A program made the translations under genes and the position numbers. Positions 43,866 to 53,894 of a stretch of 64,000 bases of DNA are shown here, one piece after another. The DNA comes from Lateolabrax maculatus (lineage: Eukaryota > Chordata > Actinopteri > Acropomatiformes > Lateolabracidae): the NCBI GenBank assembly GCA_031216445.1, contig CM062206.1, positions 26,379,501-26,443,500 of the forward strand. The letters are read 5' to 3'. Positions within the stretch are counted from its first letter, which is position 1; the number at the start of each line of letters is the position of its first letter. A model generated the notes under the pieces. It worked only from the letters and a program-made list of their open reading frames with translations, had not been told where the DNA came from and searched no databases.

Positions 43866-44051
43866 TCAGGAAGATTTGGATTTGGGCAGATAGACGACAG
43901 GCCACTGATCAGATAACAACCCCGACCTCAGTCTGTAAGGTTCTGGATAAGTAGGGGTGAGATTAACAATTAAATATCCGTGAGTATCTTTAGTAGCATC
44001 TTCAAAACTGTAAATTTGTTGAGCCAGTATATTTATCTGTAACCGTCTCAA
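43866..44051 (-). CDS. Small unidentified Polinton frame
   Basis: A 61-codon frame (GYLIVNLTPTYPEP, RSGLLSDQWPVVYLPKSK) between the ATPase and the conserved protein gene, same strand, only 6 bases from the latter. Composition looks protein-like rather than random. I do not recognise it; it may be the remains of another Polinton gene. Confidence 0.3.
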   Translation of the reverse strand: MRRLQINILAQQIYSFEDATKDTHGYLIVNLTPTYPEPYRLRSGLLSDQWPVVYLPKSKSS

Positions 44052-44104
44052 GGGTTTTTAAACACCAGTTAATTGCTGTTTAAACTGATGGTCTGACTAT
44101 GTTT

Positions 44105-44259
44105 ACCCTAGTGAAACACATTTTGCGTCAGTATCATGTCGCTCATGTTCCTGTGGTGTCTGTATTGTGTGTAAATCCTGACCACTTCAGGATGGTCGGA
44201 GGCTTGAAAAATGACATCGTCCAGGATAATCAAGTGAGTCAGGTCAGGTGGAAATCCTC

Positions 44260-44290
<31 letters not shown>

Positions 44291-44485
44291 GGCAGTCCTT
44301 CAATAAATGTTATCTTTTTATTCTTCTTTTGCAGTTCAGCACACAAAGGTTGAAACGAAGTATATATCCATACATTATCATCAGGTACCACAGACAAAAC
44401 ATCTTTACAGTTTTCCAGCAAATTTTTTTACAAAAAATGTTTTTCCACATCCACTAGGCCCCAGAATCTGACTGGAAAAAGGCAC
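44105..44485 (-). pseudogene. Polinton FtsK/HerA-type packaging ATPase
   Basis: Minus strand. SSQILGPSGCGKTFFVKN contains the Walker A motif GPSGCGKT (about 44,465). VWIYTSFQPLCAELQKKNK and ITFIEGLPDF follow, then after a long A/T run (44,259-44,287) LTHLIILDDVIF, the Walker B motif, and HPEVVRIYTQYRHHRNMS. This enzyme pumps the genome into capsids. A frameshift after the Walker A region and the homopolymer expansion disrupt it. It lies immediately downstream of PolB, as in other Polintons. Confidence 0.7.
44259..44287. repeat. A homopolymer (29 bases)
   Basis: Uninterrupted A run on the plus strand inside the decayed ATPase gene. Confidence 0.9.
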
Positions 44486-44489
44486 TTGG

Positions 44490-44905
44490 AATCTTGGATC
44501 AAAGTTGAAATGAGGGGACCTTTAAAAGAAACCCCTTTTTATTATTACGCACAATGTTGTGCTGAGGGGTTTCAATGATGTCCTGTAAAGTGCAGTTTTC
44601 CACATAGCCCTCCACCAGCTCTTTGACGCTGTCAAAGTTGACCCGTTCACAACATTCTCGTGTCTGATTAATGCCCTTTACGCACAGCACTACTCGTTTG
44701 CTTCGAGTTTGGTACGTATAACTTTTTGGCCCCACCGCCGCAAACTCATACTACTGTATGTAGTCACCGCCAAACACGTCCGTCAAATCCCCCAGATAAT
44801 TTCCCAGTTTGAGCTGCTGTTCTCCCTCTGAAAAACAAGGCAGTGGTAATGGATAAGTACTTGGTGTCAGTAGATACCATGAGTTTAGGTAATGGGTTCA
44901 GTGTC
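44490..44905 (-). pseudogene. Polinton protein-primed DNA polymerase B, C-terminal end
   Basis: Minus strand translation gives LKLGNYLGDLTDVFGGDYIQ, an in-frame stop (near 44,753), then EFAAVGPKSYTYQTRSKRVV and LCVKGINQTRECCERVNFDS to about 44,499. The LGDLTDE/GPKNYAY/VKG pattern is the highly conserved C-terminus of Polinton/adintovirus family B DNA polymerases. The exonuclease and polymerase catalytic domains, normally about 1,000 residues upstream, are missing; unrelated sequence follows at 44,920. Confidence 0.7.
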
Positions 44906-44914
44906 AGGAGAGAA

Positions 44915-45900
44915 AAATGTTAGTGTGGCGACACGAGGCGTGTGAATGCAAATTAAAAAAAATAATTTAACACCAAAAATTAAGAAAAAGAACAACAACG
45001 CCACCTGGGGAATTTCATCCCAGGAAATAATTTAGTAGAGCACCAGGCACACAGGTTGCGTTCACCAAAACTTAGAAAAAATACAATTTTATTTTAAATA
45101 GTTTTAAAAAAATGATTTAAAATTTCATTCATCCCAAGAGAAAATTAAATAAGGAAAATCAATTAAGGGGGCTGGAGCTGAACGGATGGACAAGGCTAGG
45201 TGCAAGGGGGGGGAACCCACCAAATTAAGAACAAACAAACTAAACCACCCAACATACGTGACCCACACACACTCAGGAACCCGCTTCCCAAGACACAGCA
45301 GACAAAAAGGGGGGATACCACCACCCGGCCACCAGCACCACCACCAGTCTCCAGTAACTAAAAAAGAAAGAAACAAATAATACAAAATTATAATAAGCTA
45401 AACACCCATTCAACAGACACAGGGACCAAGCCCTGGTTAAAACACAGGCAGCATGGAGAGACAATGTTTCCAAGGGAGGTAAAGCTTCAGCAGAGTCAAC
45501 GCAGCAGGAGACAAAGTTTTCCCAGAAGCGGAGCTTCAGCGGAGACAAAACATCGGAGGCAAAACAGCAGCGACCCCAATCAGCTGATCACAGCAACTCC
45601 TGTTTCAGGGCACACACACGCACAGGAGGAGGGAGGGAGAGAGAGGACACCGGCTGTAGCTGGCGTTTACCAAACAAATACGCAGCTGCACATAAGGGAG
45701 CATGGAGCAGCACACATACAGTCACCCTGTTGAGCCAACCAACCTTGGTCCAAAAATGACGCACGAATGACAGAGGCGCAAGAGGAAGAACCAGCAGAGG
45801 AGGATGGCCTTTATACTGGCCCACCTAATGACAGCCACCTGGCGCTAATTACAAGCCAGGGCAGTAATTAACATAGATGCCACCTCTATACTGCTACATT
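44915..45900. mobile_element. Possible solo LTR or insertion, unresolved
   Basis: Composition and gene content change abruptly at about 44,915 and again at about 45,900. Read on the minus strand the segment could run from TGTAGCAGTATAGAGG to CCACACTAACA, TG...CA like an LTR, but I find no matching target duplication. It is GC-richer than its flanks, contains CAG/CCA-rich sequence and a CTTTATACTGGCC box near 45,810. It encodes no recognised protein. Confidence 0.3.
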
Positions 45901-46109
45901 CACTTCTTTTCAACTGCTGTAACTTAACACCATGTAACATGGGGATTCACATAACTTAAGAAGTTTGTGAGCATTTGGTACAAAGTTGTTTGTGTTTCAA
46001 AAGTATTTTACAAATTTAGGTATTTTGGATATACATCATTACAAACATAATAGTGGTGAAACAAGCTGTGCCTCTAGTTATTCCTTGTAATTCTCTGATG
46101 AAAGTGAGG

Positions 46110-46305
46110 ACATTTTGGCTGGTTCTCACTTTCTGAGACACCTGTTTGACTTGGTTTTAATCAAAGTTAGAATTAAGTTTATGTTAAGGTTAGGGTAAGG
46201 GTTGGGGTCAGGCATTTAGTTTTGATGGTTAAGGTTAGGGTAATGGGCTAGGGAATGCATTATGTCAATGAATGTCCTCACAAGTATAGCTGCACAAACG
46301 TGTGT
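46110..46305. mobile_element. MITE-like fish repeat
   Basis: AGTGAGGACATTTTGGCTGG at the left and TGAATGTCCTCACAAGTATA at the right form inverted GTGAGGAC/GTCCTCAC ends. The body contains TTAAGGTTAGGGTAAGG-type repeats, superficially telomere-like. It is a familiar short fish repeat. Confidence 0.6.
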
Positions 46306-46789
46306 GTGTGTGTAGTCAACTGTGGGCAGGCAGAATTTATCACACATCTACAATCAGTATTACTTTTCCAATATCCTAATTATTTAAATATTTCAAGGAC
46401 TTAACCCATTTGTTCCGACGACTGAAATTTTGAATTTCCTTTGATGGAAGTGTTCTCTGGGCTTATCTAAGCACAAATCTGAAGACCTTTTCATAATCGG
46501 TCAAACGTTTGGCTACAAAGTGAGTTTTCCTTATACTATTTTTAAACTTGTGTCTATATTTAAACTACTGTTGTTGTTTTGTTTGTTTTTTAAAAAAAGG
46601 GTAGATCGGACTTGCAGGGAACACCAAGTTGGGAAGATCAAAGGGTCAAGAGTGGCAGAGGGGAAGTGGCTCCTGGTCTGTGGGGGAGCCCCACTGTGTA
46701 TTGTTGATCAGTCTGAAGGGGGATCAAGGGGGGCTCCAAAGATAGTCAATTAACAAGTCTGGAGAGGGCCCCAATGTGTATTCTTCTTC

Positions 46790-46905
46790 ATGTGACAACA
46801 CAGAGGCACACTATTGTTATCCTCCATACTTATGATTATTAGTGGGCTGTCTGTGTGACAACACAGAGGTGCACTATTGTTATCCTCCATACTTATGATT
46901 ATAAT
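46790..46905 (+). repeat. Direct tandem repeat, about 61-bp period
   Basis: GTGACAACACAGAGGCACAC plus TATTGTTATCCTCCATACTT ATGATTAT occurs twice (from 46,793 and from 46,854), with one base differing (GGCACAC/GGTGCAC region). Confidence 0.85.
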
Positions 46906-47549
46906 TATTATAATTCAGTATCTTCCTGATATTTCGCCGTGCTTCTCCTCCCACAGCTTTGAAAGCACATACGCCAAAAATACATTCAATGATCTCAAAT
47001 CGATGGCTATGACTTTTATAAGAGATCGGACGAACAGTGTTCGCGTAAATCACAATAGAACGGGCATTTTCTGTGCATTCGGAATGAATGGGGGAGCGCT
47101 TTTGAAGAAGGCTCAAATTCACTCCACTTTGAGTCAACACCATATTGCCATACTTTGCTGTAGAAAAATGATTCAACATTTGAATTATTCCTTAGGTGTC
47201 GGACTATATCCAAACTCTGCCATTTATTGATATGAAGTACAGTTTTCACACTATCCCTGCTTTTGTTTTATGTGTCTTTTGAGACTCTTCCAGATTTTTA
47301 CCATTGGTGTGTATTGCGTTTAGTTAGAGTGGAGTCACATGACCTAGAGTGGAATGCTGCAGCAAACTCTTCTTATAATTTCTCTTAAAAAGTATTTTAC
47401 GCCTACAATTTTCATTTTACAGACATGATTTAACCATCAACCATTCATGTAAACTTACAACAGAAACACCCTGACTTTTATCTCTCTCCTTATATTTCTA
47501 CTTCTGTGTCATGTCCACAGTTTTAACACCACAAACATAAAATTTACAT

Positions 47550-48690
47550 ATCTGACTTCAGCAGAACGTGATTGTTCTGATGGTCGATTTTTGGGATTGG
47601 ATTCTCTGAAAGTTAAAATTTAAAAGGTTTCTCCTCACCTCATTCTCTGTATAGAACAACACAGAGTCAGCCCCCACCTCTCCCCTCTGCTGTTATTCAG
47701 GATGCTGTGTGCGGGCATAAGGTCTGGGGGGAGGGTGAGCCCAGACCTTCGCGCATGCACGTGTAGTCGTGCGCCTGCTAGCGTGTTCGCGTGTATTCGT
47801 GTGTGCGTGCATTCACGTGTGTGGCGTGCTTTTGCGCATTTGTGTGTGCACGCGTGCGCACAAACAAAAAAATACAGGGTGACTTCAACAGAAGCTTGTT
47901 GTTCTGATGGTGAGTTATCTCTGGGTTGGATTCATGGTTTGCCTCTGGAAGTTAAAGTTTAAAAAGGTTTCACCTCAGCTCATCCTCTTTACAGAACAGC
48001 TGCGTGTGGTCTAAAAAGCTACACATGCCACATATTTGGTATCAGATTAAACAGGAAATTTTATTTTAAAATGAGAACAACTTGTGACCATTAATTTCTT
48101 TCAGTTTTTGAGATAGAGCTATTTGTTTGGATTGAGTAGAAAAATGCTAATTTAAGTGAGATTGTCAGTGAACTGCAGCAACATGTAAACTTCTACTGGG
48201 GTCTTTTCTCTCTCTCTCTAGTCTTTTAAACTGTGTTTAACTAGTTTGCTATAGTTCAGAGTCACAGATTGTGTGAGACAGTTACTAATGCAGTGTGAGT
48301 TGACAATGGGCTACTTGCTGCTTGCCATTGTGTTACTATGGCTTTAACCTAATTCACATAAATACACTAGACTAAAAAGTACATATTTGACTTCAACATA
48401 ACTTTATTGTTCCGATGGTGTGTTATCTGTGGGATTGGATTCATGGTTTGCCTCTAGAAGTTAAAGTTTAAAAGGTTTCTCCTCAGCTCATCCTCTTTAC
48501 AGAACAGGACAGAGTCAGCTTCCCCCCCCCCCCCCTTTACTCAGGGTGCTGTGTGTGGGCATAAGGTCTGAGGACAGGGGGGACATCTGCGCGTGTGTGC
48601 GCTTGTTTGCGTGTCTTCGTAAGCATGCGCACAAATATAAAAATACACGGTGACTTCAACAGAAGCTTATTGTTCAGGTATTTGAGTTAT
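47550..48690 (+). repeat. Repeated units inside the TIR element
   Basis: A unit beginning GACTTCA(A/G)CA...TTGTTC.GATGGT, followed by GGATTGGATTCATGG-like, AAGTTTAAAAGGTTTCTCCT and CATAAGGTCTG, starts near 47,552, 47,880 and 48,391, with a fourth start near 48,652. Units include GT/CG-rich stretches (47,740-47,870, 48,585-48,640) and a C run at 48,524. Confidence 0.7.
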
Positions 48691-49589
48691 AATCATTAAC
48701 AGCTGGACCTGCCTGGCTGTCGCTGCCGGACACGGTCACTGTTAGGTTATAAATCTGTTGATTTGAAACACTATATGAACACATATCAGTCCTCAGTGAA
48801 GCCCTGTGCCGCTTGAAGTGGAACAAGGGTTTCAGTAGAACTTGTAATTTTTGCGCTGGAAGACTATTTTAAATGATGAGTGCCACAAATGCAGCCATCT
48901 GTACCGCTTATTATGGTGTTTTTGGCCCAAATCAGCCTGCTCTGTTTTTTTTTTAACTGTCCATGAAGAAAACATGAAACAAGAATTGACCAACTTAATT
49001 CCTTCTCATAATTACAAGCTCCACACTCATTTTTGGAACTTATTGCACGTAGAGCTTGGTTATCTGAAATGATACCAGGTTCAATGAGCGTCCTCGCTTC
49101 GCCGGCCCACTCCGAAAATTTCAATGTGAAATTTTCTAGTTATTATTATTATGCATTTTCTGGAAGTATTTGTAGAATACACATTGAGTCTCCTTCAGAC
49201 TGATAAAGAACACACATTGGGGCCCCTGCAGACTTGTTAAATTGATTAAGTCTAGAGCCCCTTCCCCTCTGCTATTATGACCCTCTGATCTTGTCAACTA
49301 AATGTCCCCTGCAAGTCCGAATGCAAATGTCCCCTTCCTACCTTTTGTTTCCTTTGTTCTTACATCCCTGCTTTGATTTTACTGTATAATAGAGCTTCCC
49401 TGTTTTGACTCCTGTCTGTCAGTGCACCAATGTGCCAGCATGCTATAATAAATTCACAACACTATAGCAAACCCTTAAATTGGACTTGCTCATCAGGTGC
49501 TGCTAAAGGACACTTCGACACTCTTTTCTATAGATGGGGTGCCTCAGCCATTCTGAGAGTTCAACTGTTCCTTACTTGTTATGGAAGGC

Positions 49590-50787
49590 TTTGAAACATG
49601 GTCAGATTTGGCAGGGGTCCAAAGAATAGAAAATTAATGTGGAGTCGGTGTGTAACTACACAAGGACAATGTCGGACTCTTTTCTCTGGACCCCTGCCAA
49701 ATTTGACCAGTGATGACATGTATAGCCTCATTTCGTCATTCAACCGCTGGTTGTCGAGGTGGTGTCCAGCAAACGATGTGGGCCTCATTGATAATTGGAC
49801 CACATTCTGGGGGAGACCTGGTCTGAAGAGGAGAGACGGCATTCATCCTACTTTGGATGGTGCAGCTCTCATAGCCAGAAATTTGACCAAGTTTATTAGT
49901 GGACCCACACCGTGACAATCCAGAGTTCAGACCAGGATGCAGAGCTACAGTCCTACTCGCTTCTCTGCGCTTCCATTAGAGCGGTTACCCACCCAAAACC
50001 CTGTAAAAAATCCCAGAGAGACTGTGTCTGCCCCCAGACCACTTCAATTAATTAATTCAAATTCAAACAGAAGAGGAGTTACTCGTAAAAACTTAATAAA
50101 AATTAAAACTACCAGTCTAGTGGTACAACCAAGTAAGAGAATTAAATGTGGACTCTTAAACATTAGATCTCTGTCGTCTAAAGCTGTGTTAGTCAATGAT
50201 TTAATATCTGACTATCATATGGATATATTTTGTCTAACTGAAACTTGGCTGTGTCAGGAAGAATATGTTAGCCTGAATGAGTCCACTCCTCCTAGTCATA
50301 CTAATACTCACACTCCTCGAGGCACTGGCCGAGGAGGAGGAGTTACAGTCATCTTTGACTCTAGCTTATTAATCAACCCTAAACCTAAACTTAGTTTTAA
50401 CTCATTCGAAAGTCTTGTTCTTAGTCTTTCACACCCAACGTGGAAAACTCTTCAGCCAATTCTATTTGTCATAGTGTAACGCGTTCCTGGTTCGTATTCT
50501 GAATTTTTTGCAGAATTCTCAGAGTTTTTAACAAGTTTAATCCTCAAAACAGATAAAGTCATTATTGTAGGTGATTTTAATATTCACGTGGATGTCGATA
50601 ATGATAGCCTTAGTTCTGCGTTTATCTCACTATTAGATTTGTTTGGCTTCTGTCAGAGTGTAAACAAACCCACTCACTGTTTTAACCACACCCTCGAACT
50701 TGTTCTGTCAAATGGAATCGAAATTGAACAAAATCCTGTCTTATCAGACCATTATTTAATAACTTTTGAATTTATATTACTGGACTA
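49590..50787 (+). mobile_element. L2-type LINE 5' half: ORF1 esterase end and endonuclease
   Basis: 49,598-49,915 encodes the C-terminal part of the ORF1 SGNH esterase (GPLPNLTSDDMYSLISSFNR, NWTTFWGRPGLKRRDGIHPT with the catalytic D..H pair). ORF2 follows at 49,937 with IKCGLLNIRSLSSKAVLVND, the catalytic Glu in CLTETWL, and GRGGGVTVIFDSS. After a break at 50,479 the endonuclease ends at 50,588-50,787 (SDHYLITFEFILLD). The endonuclease nicks target DNA. The RT half is missing; at 50,787 an inverted L2 tail begins. Confidence 0.8.
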
Positions 50788-51450
50788 GTCAAGTCAATTT
50801 TATTTGTATAGCGCCAAATCATAACAAAAGTTATCTCAAGACGCTTTCACATAGAGTAGGTCTAGATCATACTCTTTAAAATATTATTTACAGAGACCCA
50901 ACAGTTCCCACCATGAGCAAGCACTTGGCGACAGTGGCGAGGAAAAACTCCCTTTTAACAGGTAGAAACCTCGAGCAGAACCAGGCTCTGGGTGGGCGGC
51001 CATCTGCATCGACCGAGTTGGGTTGAAAGGGGAAGAGAGAGGGGGAGAGGGGAGACAGAACAGGAGGAGAGACAACAAATCAGACTAATAATAATAACAA
51101 CTGCAGCAGTGAGTGTGGAGCAGGAACATGGGGGCAGTAGACGGCCGGCAATCACAGATCCAGACTCTACAGCTCCAGGGGCGGAAATACCTGCAGAAAG
51201 TGAGAAAGCACAAGAACTACCAGGAAGAAGTGGAGTTTGTAACATGTATTAGTGGGATAGGTATGCGTACGGATAGAGAAGGAGAGGAGGAGAGAGAAGC
51301 TCAGTTTATCATGGGAAATCACCAGGCAGTCTAAGCCTATAACAGCATATCTAAGGGATGCAGCCCTAACTATAAGCTTTATCGAGGAGAGGGTGTCTGC
51401 CTCCCAAACCCAAATCGGGAGCTGGTTCCACAGAAGAGGAGCTTGATAAC
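50787..51450 (-). mobile_element. L2-type LINE 3' end, inverted relative to neighbours
   Basis: Minus strand 3' UTR with the GAC-repeat tail at 50,787, internal match to the other tails, and a short piece of ORF2 C-terminus (51,370-51,450, LWNQLPIWVWEADTLS). It forms an inverted pair with the copy that follows. Confidence 0.8.
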
Positions 51451-51454
51451 TAAC

Positions 51455-51815
51455 TATTGCCCCCATGTTCCTGCTCCACACTCATTGCTGCATTTGCTAT
51501 TTTTATTAGTCTGATTTGTTGTCTCTCCTCCTGCTCTCTCTCCCCTCTCCCCCTCTCTCCTCCCCTTTCAACCCAACTCGGTCGATGCAGATGGCCGCCC
51601 ACCCAGAGCCTGGTTCTGCTCGAGGTTTCTACCTGTTAAAAGGGAATTTTTTCTCGCCACTGTCGCCAAGTGCTTGCTCATGGTGGGAACTGTTGGGTCT
51701 CTGTAAATAATATTTTAAAGAGTATGGTCTAGACCTACTCTATGTGAAAGCATCTTGAGATAACTTTTGTTATGATCTGGCGCTATACAAATAAAATTGA
51801 CTTGACTTGACATGA
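51455..51815 (+). mobile_element. L2-type LINE 3' end
   Basis: Plus-strand 3' UTR ending GATCTGGCGCTATACAAATA and then GACTTGACTTGACATGA. Nearly identical to the inverted tail at 50,787-51,140 apart from orientation. Confidence 0.8.
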
Positions 51816-52027
51816 CCATTTCTCTCCAGAATGTCTGCCATATCCACATCTTCTGATTGGGCTAGTTCAGTTACCTGCAGTACATTCATTTTTCTCTTGT
51901 GAGCCATTTTCTTTCCACCTATCCTCTGACCTGAATCGTGAGACTCCAGTTTAAAGGTTTCAAACGGCCTATATTTGTAAATATGGTTTCTCAGCGCTCT
52001 TATTGGTTTAAGCAAGTTTCTCTTCAT
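51816..52027 (-). pseudogene. Unidentified N-terminal coding fragment cut by an L2 tail
   Basis: The minus-strand frame starts at 52,027 (MKRNLLKPIRALRNHIYKYR), runs through GGKKMAHKRKMNVLQVTELA and SEDVDMADILERNG, and enters the L2 tail at about 51,816. The acidic-after-basic pattern is like the N-terminus of some piggyBac-type transposases, but I cannot establish this. If real, it is a gene interrupted by the LINE insertion. Confidence 0.25.
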
Positions 52028-52029
52028 CG

Positions 52030-53019
52030 TGTGTGTGTCAGAGAGAGGTTCCGATATGTATTTGAGTGTCAGTAATCATCTCAAAAGAAGCAGGATCTGA
52101 GAAAGTCTCCACAAACAAATGTTTTCACCTGCTGTATGACTAATAGTAATTCTTTGCAACTTTTATTTATATGGAATATATAGATAGGAGCCCGTCACAT
52201 GCTTGTAGTGAAAATAAAAATCTCTACAATTTTAGGAAAAGACAGTAGTCCAAAGACTAAATATAGTATGATAACAAAATGGACTAACTGCAAGGAGCAC
52301 AATCAAGTATCATTGTATTTAGAAATTCATAGCAAGTTGAATATCAAAGATATTGTCAGATCAATAAGGTCCAGACGTGGGCAAAAAAAGGTCTGGTATT
52401 CTTGTTGACTGTTAGTCAAAAATCACCTTTATGTAGTCTATTGGAGTCTTAAAAATGGTGACAATGGTGTAATATATTAAGAAGTTCAATTTCCTTCAAT
52501 TCTATTTGTGTATTTGTCGGACTCCTTCCTGTGGAAATTTACACCAGTATTTTTGGGACTTTCCAAGCCCATCCCTTTCTGTTCACCTATGTCCTACTTT
52601 TGATTCCAGTAAGTTCTGTTTTTTCCAAAGCTCATTTTCAGGTAACAGCCAAGCTTGATCTTATCCAAGCTGGAACCACATCACCTAGGTGAAGCGGCCT
52701 ACTCTGCTGCCTCCTACTCCCTACGGTCATCTGCAGGCCAAACATGTTTTTTCCACACAGTTCATCTCTGTTACACATTTCACTACAACAATATCCACAC
52801 ATATGCAGTGTAAAAGAGTTTCATATGAAGACATTTAATAATTACACATTAGTAGAACCTATTGGCAATGTGTGTTGCTAAACTTGAATTATATGAGTTA
52901 TATACTTAATCTGACATTTTACTGCATTCTGCCTTCTGTCAAGATGCAAAGTAAAATTAAGGTGGAGCTGCTATAGGCGAGTGAAAAATCCTGTGCTCTG
53001 TGACAACTAGACCAAAAAA
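52030..53019. other. No recognised feature
   Basis: AT-rich sequence with no supported gene or repeat. Confidence 0.4.
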
Positions 53020-53024
53020 GACCC

Positions 53025-53388
53025 TGTCACGGCTGGATGATGAGGGACACGAGGAAAGGACCCAATCACAGATACAGAAGCGGCCGTAAAAAAAATGTTT
53101 TTAAACAAGTAGAAAACTAAAGGGTACAAATCCAGGGATGAAAAGTAGAAAACCACAAGGGAACACAAGCCAACCATATAAGAAGAGGACCATACAAAGA
53201 ACAAAGGAAACACAGGAACATATAATAAGGAAAGGAAACAAAGTAACTAGAAACAAGACAAGTGAAGCAAATACAAAATAAAACAGGAAACAAGGAATGA
53301 ACAAGACAACAAATAGAAACAGAACATGGAAAACTAAAAAAATGTCCACAGCAGAAACATGAGGGGGAACCAAGGCAAGGTTATGACA
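53025..53388. mobile_element. 364-bp LTR-like element with 5-bp target duplication
   Basis: It begins TGTCACGGCTGG and ends GGTTATGACA (TG...CA; imperfect TGTCAC/TGTCAT inverted ends). GACCC flanks both sides (53,020-53,024 and 53,389-53,393). TG/CA ends plus a 5-bp duplication fit a solo LTR. A short non-autonomous DNA transposon is the alternative. No coding capacity. Confidence 0.6.
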
Positions 53389-53393
53389 GACCC

Positions 53394-53890
53394 ATGTCTA
53401 TTCTGTTTCTAAAAACTGACACACCATTTTGCACCGTGGTATCCCAAGTCAAGTCTGGAGAAGACTACAGAGAGAGCCTGGTACTCTAATGGGCCCATTA
53501 AATCTCAGTTCTGTCCCTCCTGCCAATTTGTATAATCACGACAAACAAAGTTAACATAAATACAGGGTAATGACAACAGCTGTGTGATATATATCAATAT
53601 TTAAAATGAGTGATTACAGAGCAAATTAGACAGGACCGATCACTGTCTTTTTAACTTTACTGCCACACAGTCCTGGCTGGCAGAAACAATCAGTTATTAG
53701 CCTGTTAAACCGCTGTTAAGTCTCCTCCTGCTCTCTGTGATCACTTTTACTGTGTTTTAATGCAGCTAAATTCATGATGTATTTGAACTCATTTACAAGT
53801 GTTCTTTGTTTCTGGTGTCAGACAACAAAACGAGTAAGAAAAAGATAAAAATAGATCTGGTCACAGCTCATAAATACTACCTGTTAACTA
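53394..53890. other. No recognised feature
   Basis: Sequence between the LTR-like element and the LINE. Nothing supported. Confidence 0.4.
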
Positions 53891-53894
53891 CCTA

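Larger units (their letters stand above)
37090..44905. mobile_element. Decayed Polinton/Maverick (adintovirus-like) element
   Basis: The gene set is diagnostic. Plus strand: integrase C-terminal tail, penton-like minor capsid, pX-like core protein, double-jelly-roll major capsid and adenain-type protease. Minus strand, convergent: DNA polymerase B end, FtsK/HerA-type packaging ATPase and a small conserved protein. Polintons are self-synthesising transposons related to adintoviruses. Here most of PolB, the integrase core, the N-terminal part of the penton and the terminal repeats are missing, several genes carry stops or frameshifts, and two LINEs (37,275-38,840 and 40,838-42,424) split the plus-strand operon-like array. 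It is a fossil. Confidence 0.85.
46604..49320. mobile_element. 2.7-kb element with long imperfect terminal inverted repeats
   Basis: The left arm (46,604 to about 46,795) starts GATCGGACTTGCAGGGA and includes CAGAGGGGAAGTGGCTC, GATCAGTCTGAAGGGGGA and AACAAGTCTGGAGAGGGCCC. The right arm (about 49,140-49,320), inverted, starts TTCGGACTTGCAGGGGA and includes CAGAGGGGAAGGGGCTC, AACAAGTCTGCAGGGGCCCC and TATCAGTCTGAAGGAGA. The interior has no transposase; a 117-codon frame at 46,877-47,230 is not recognised. It carries a tandem duplication and dispersed repeats described below. Probably a non-autonomous DNA transposon; family and target duplication unknown. Confidence 0.6.

Noticed and set aside
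45125..45824. Several overlapping frames of 64-91 codons on both strands.
   Set aside because: They come from GC-rich repeat-like sequence with no consistent frame or domain.
46190..46260. TTAGGG-like repeats suggesting an interstitial telomere.
   Set aside because: Units are irregular (GGTTAGGGTAAGGG, GGTTAAGGTTAGGG) and belong to a common fish MITE.
47702..47962. 86-codon cysteine-rich frame (CTCSRAPASVFACIRVCVHS).
   Set aside because: Cysteines come from a GT/CG-rich simple-sequence stretch inside the TIR element.
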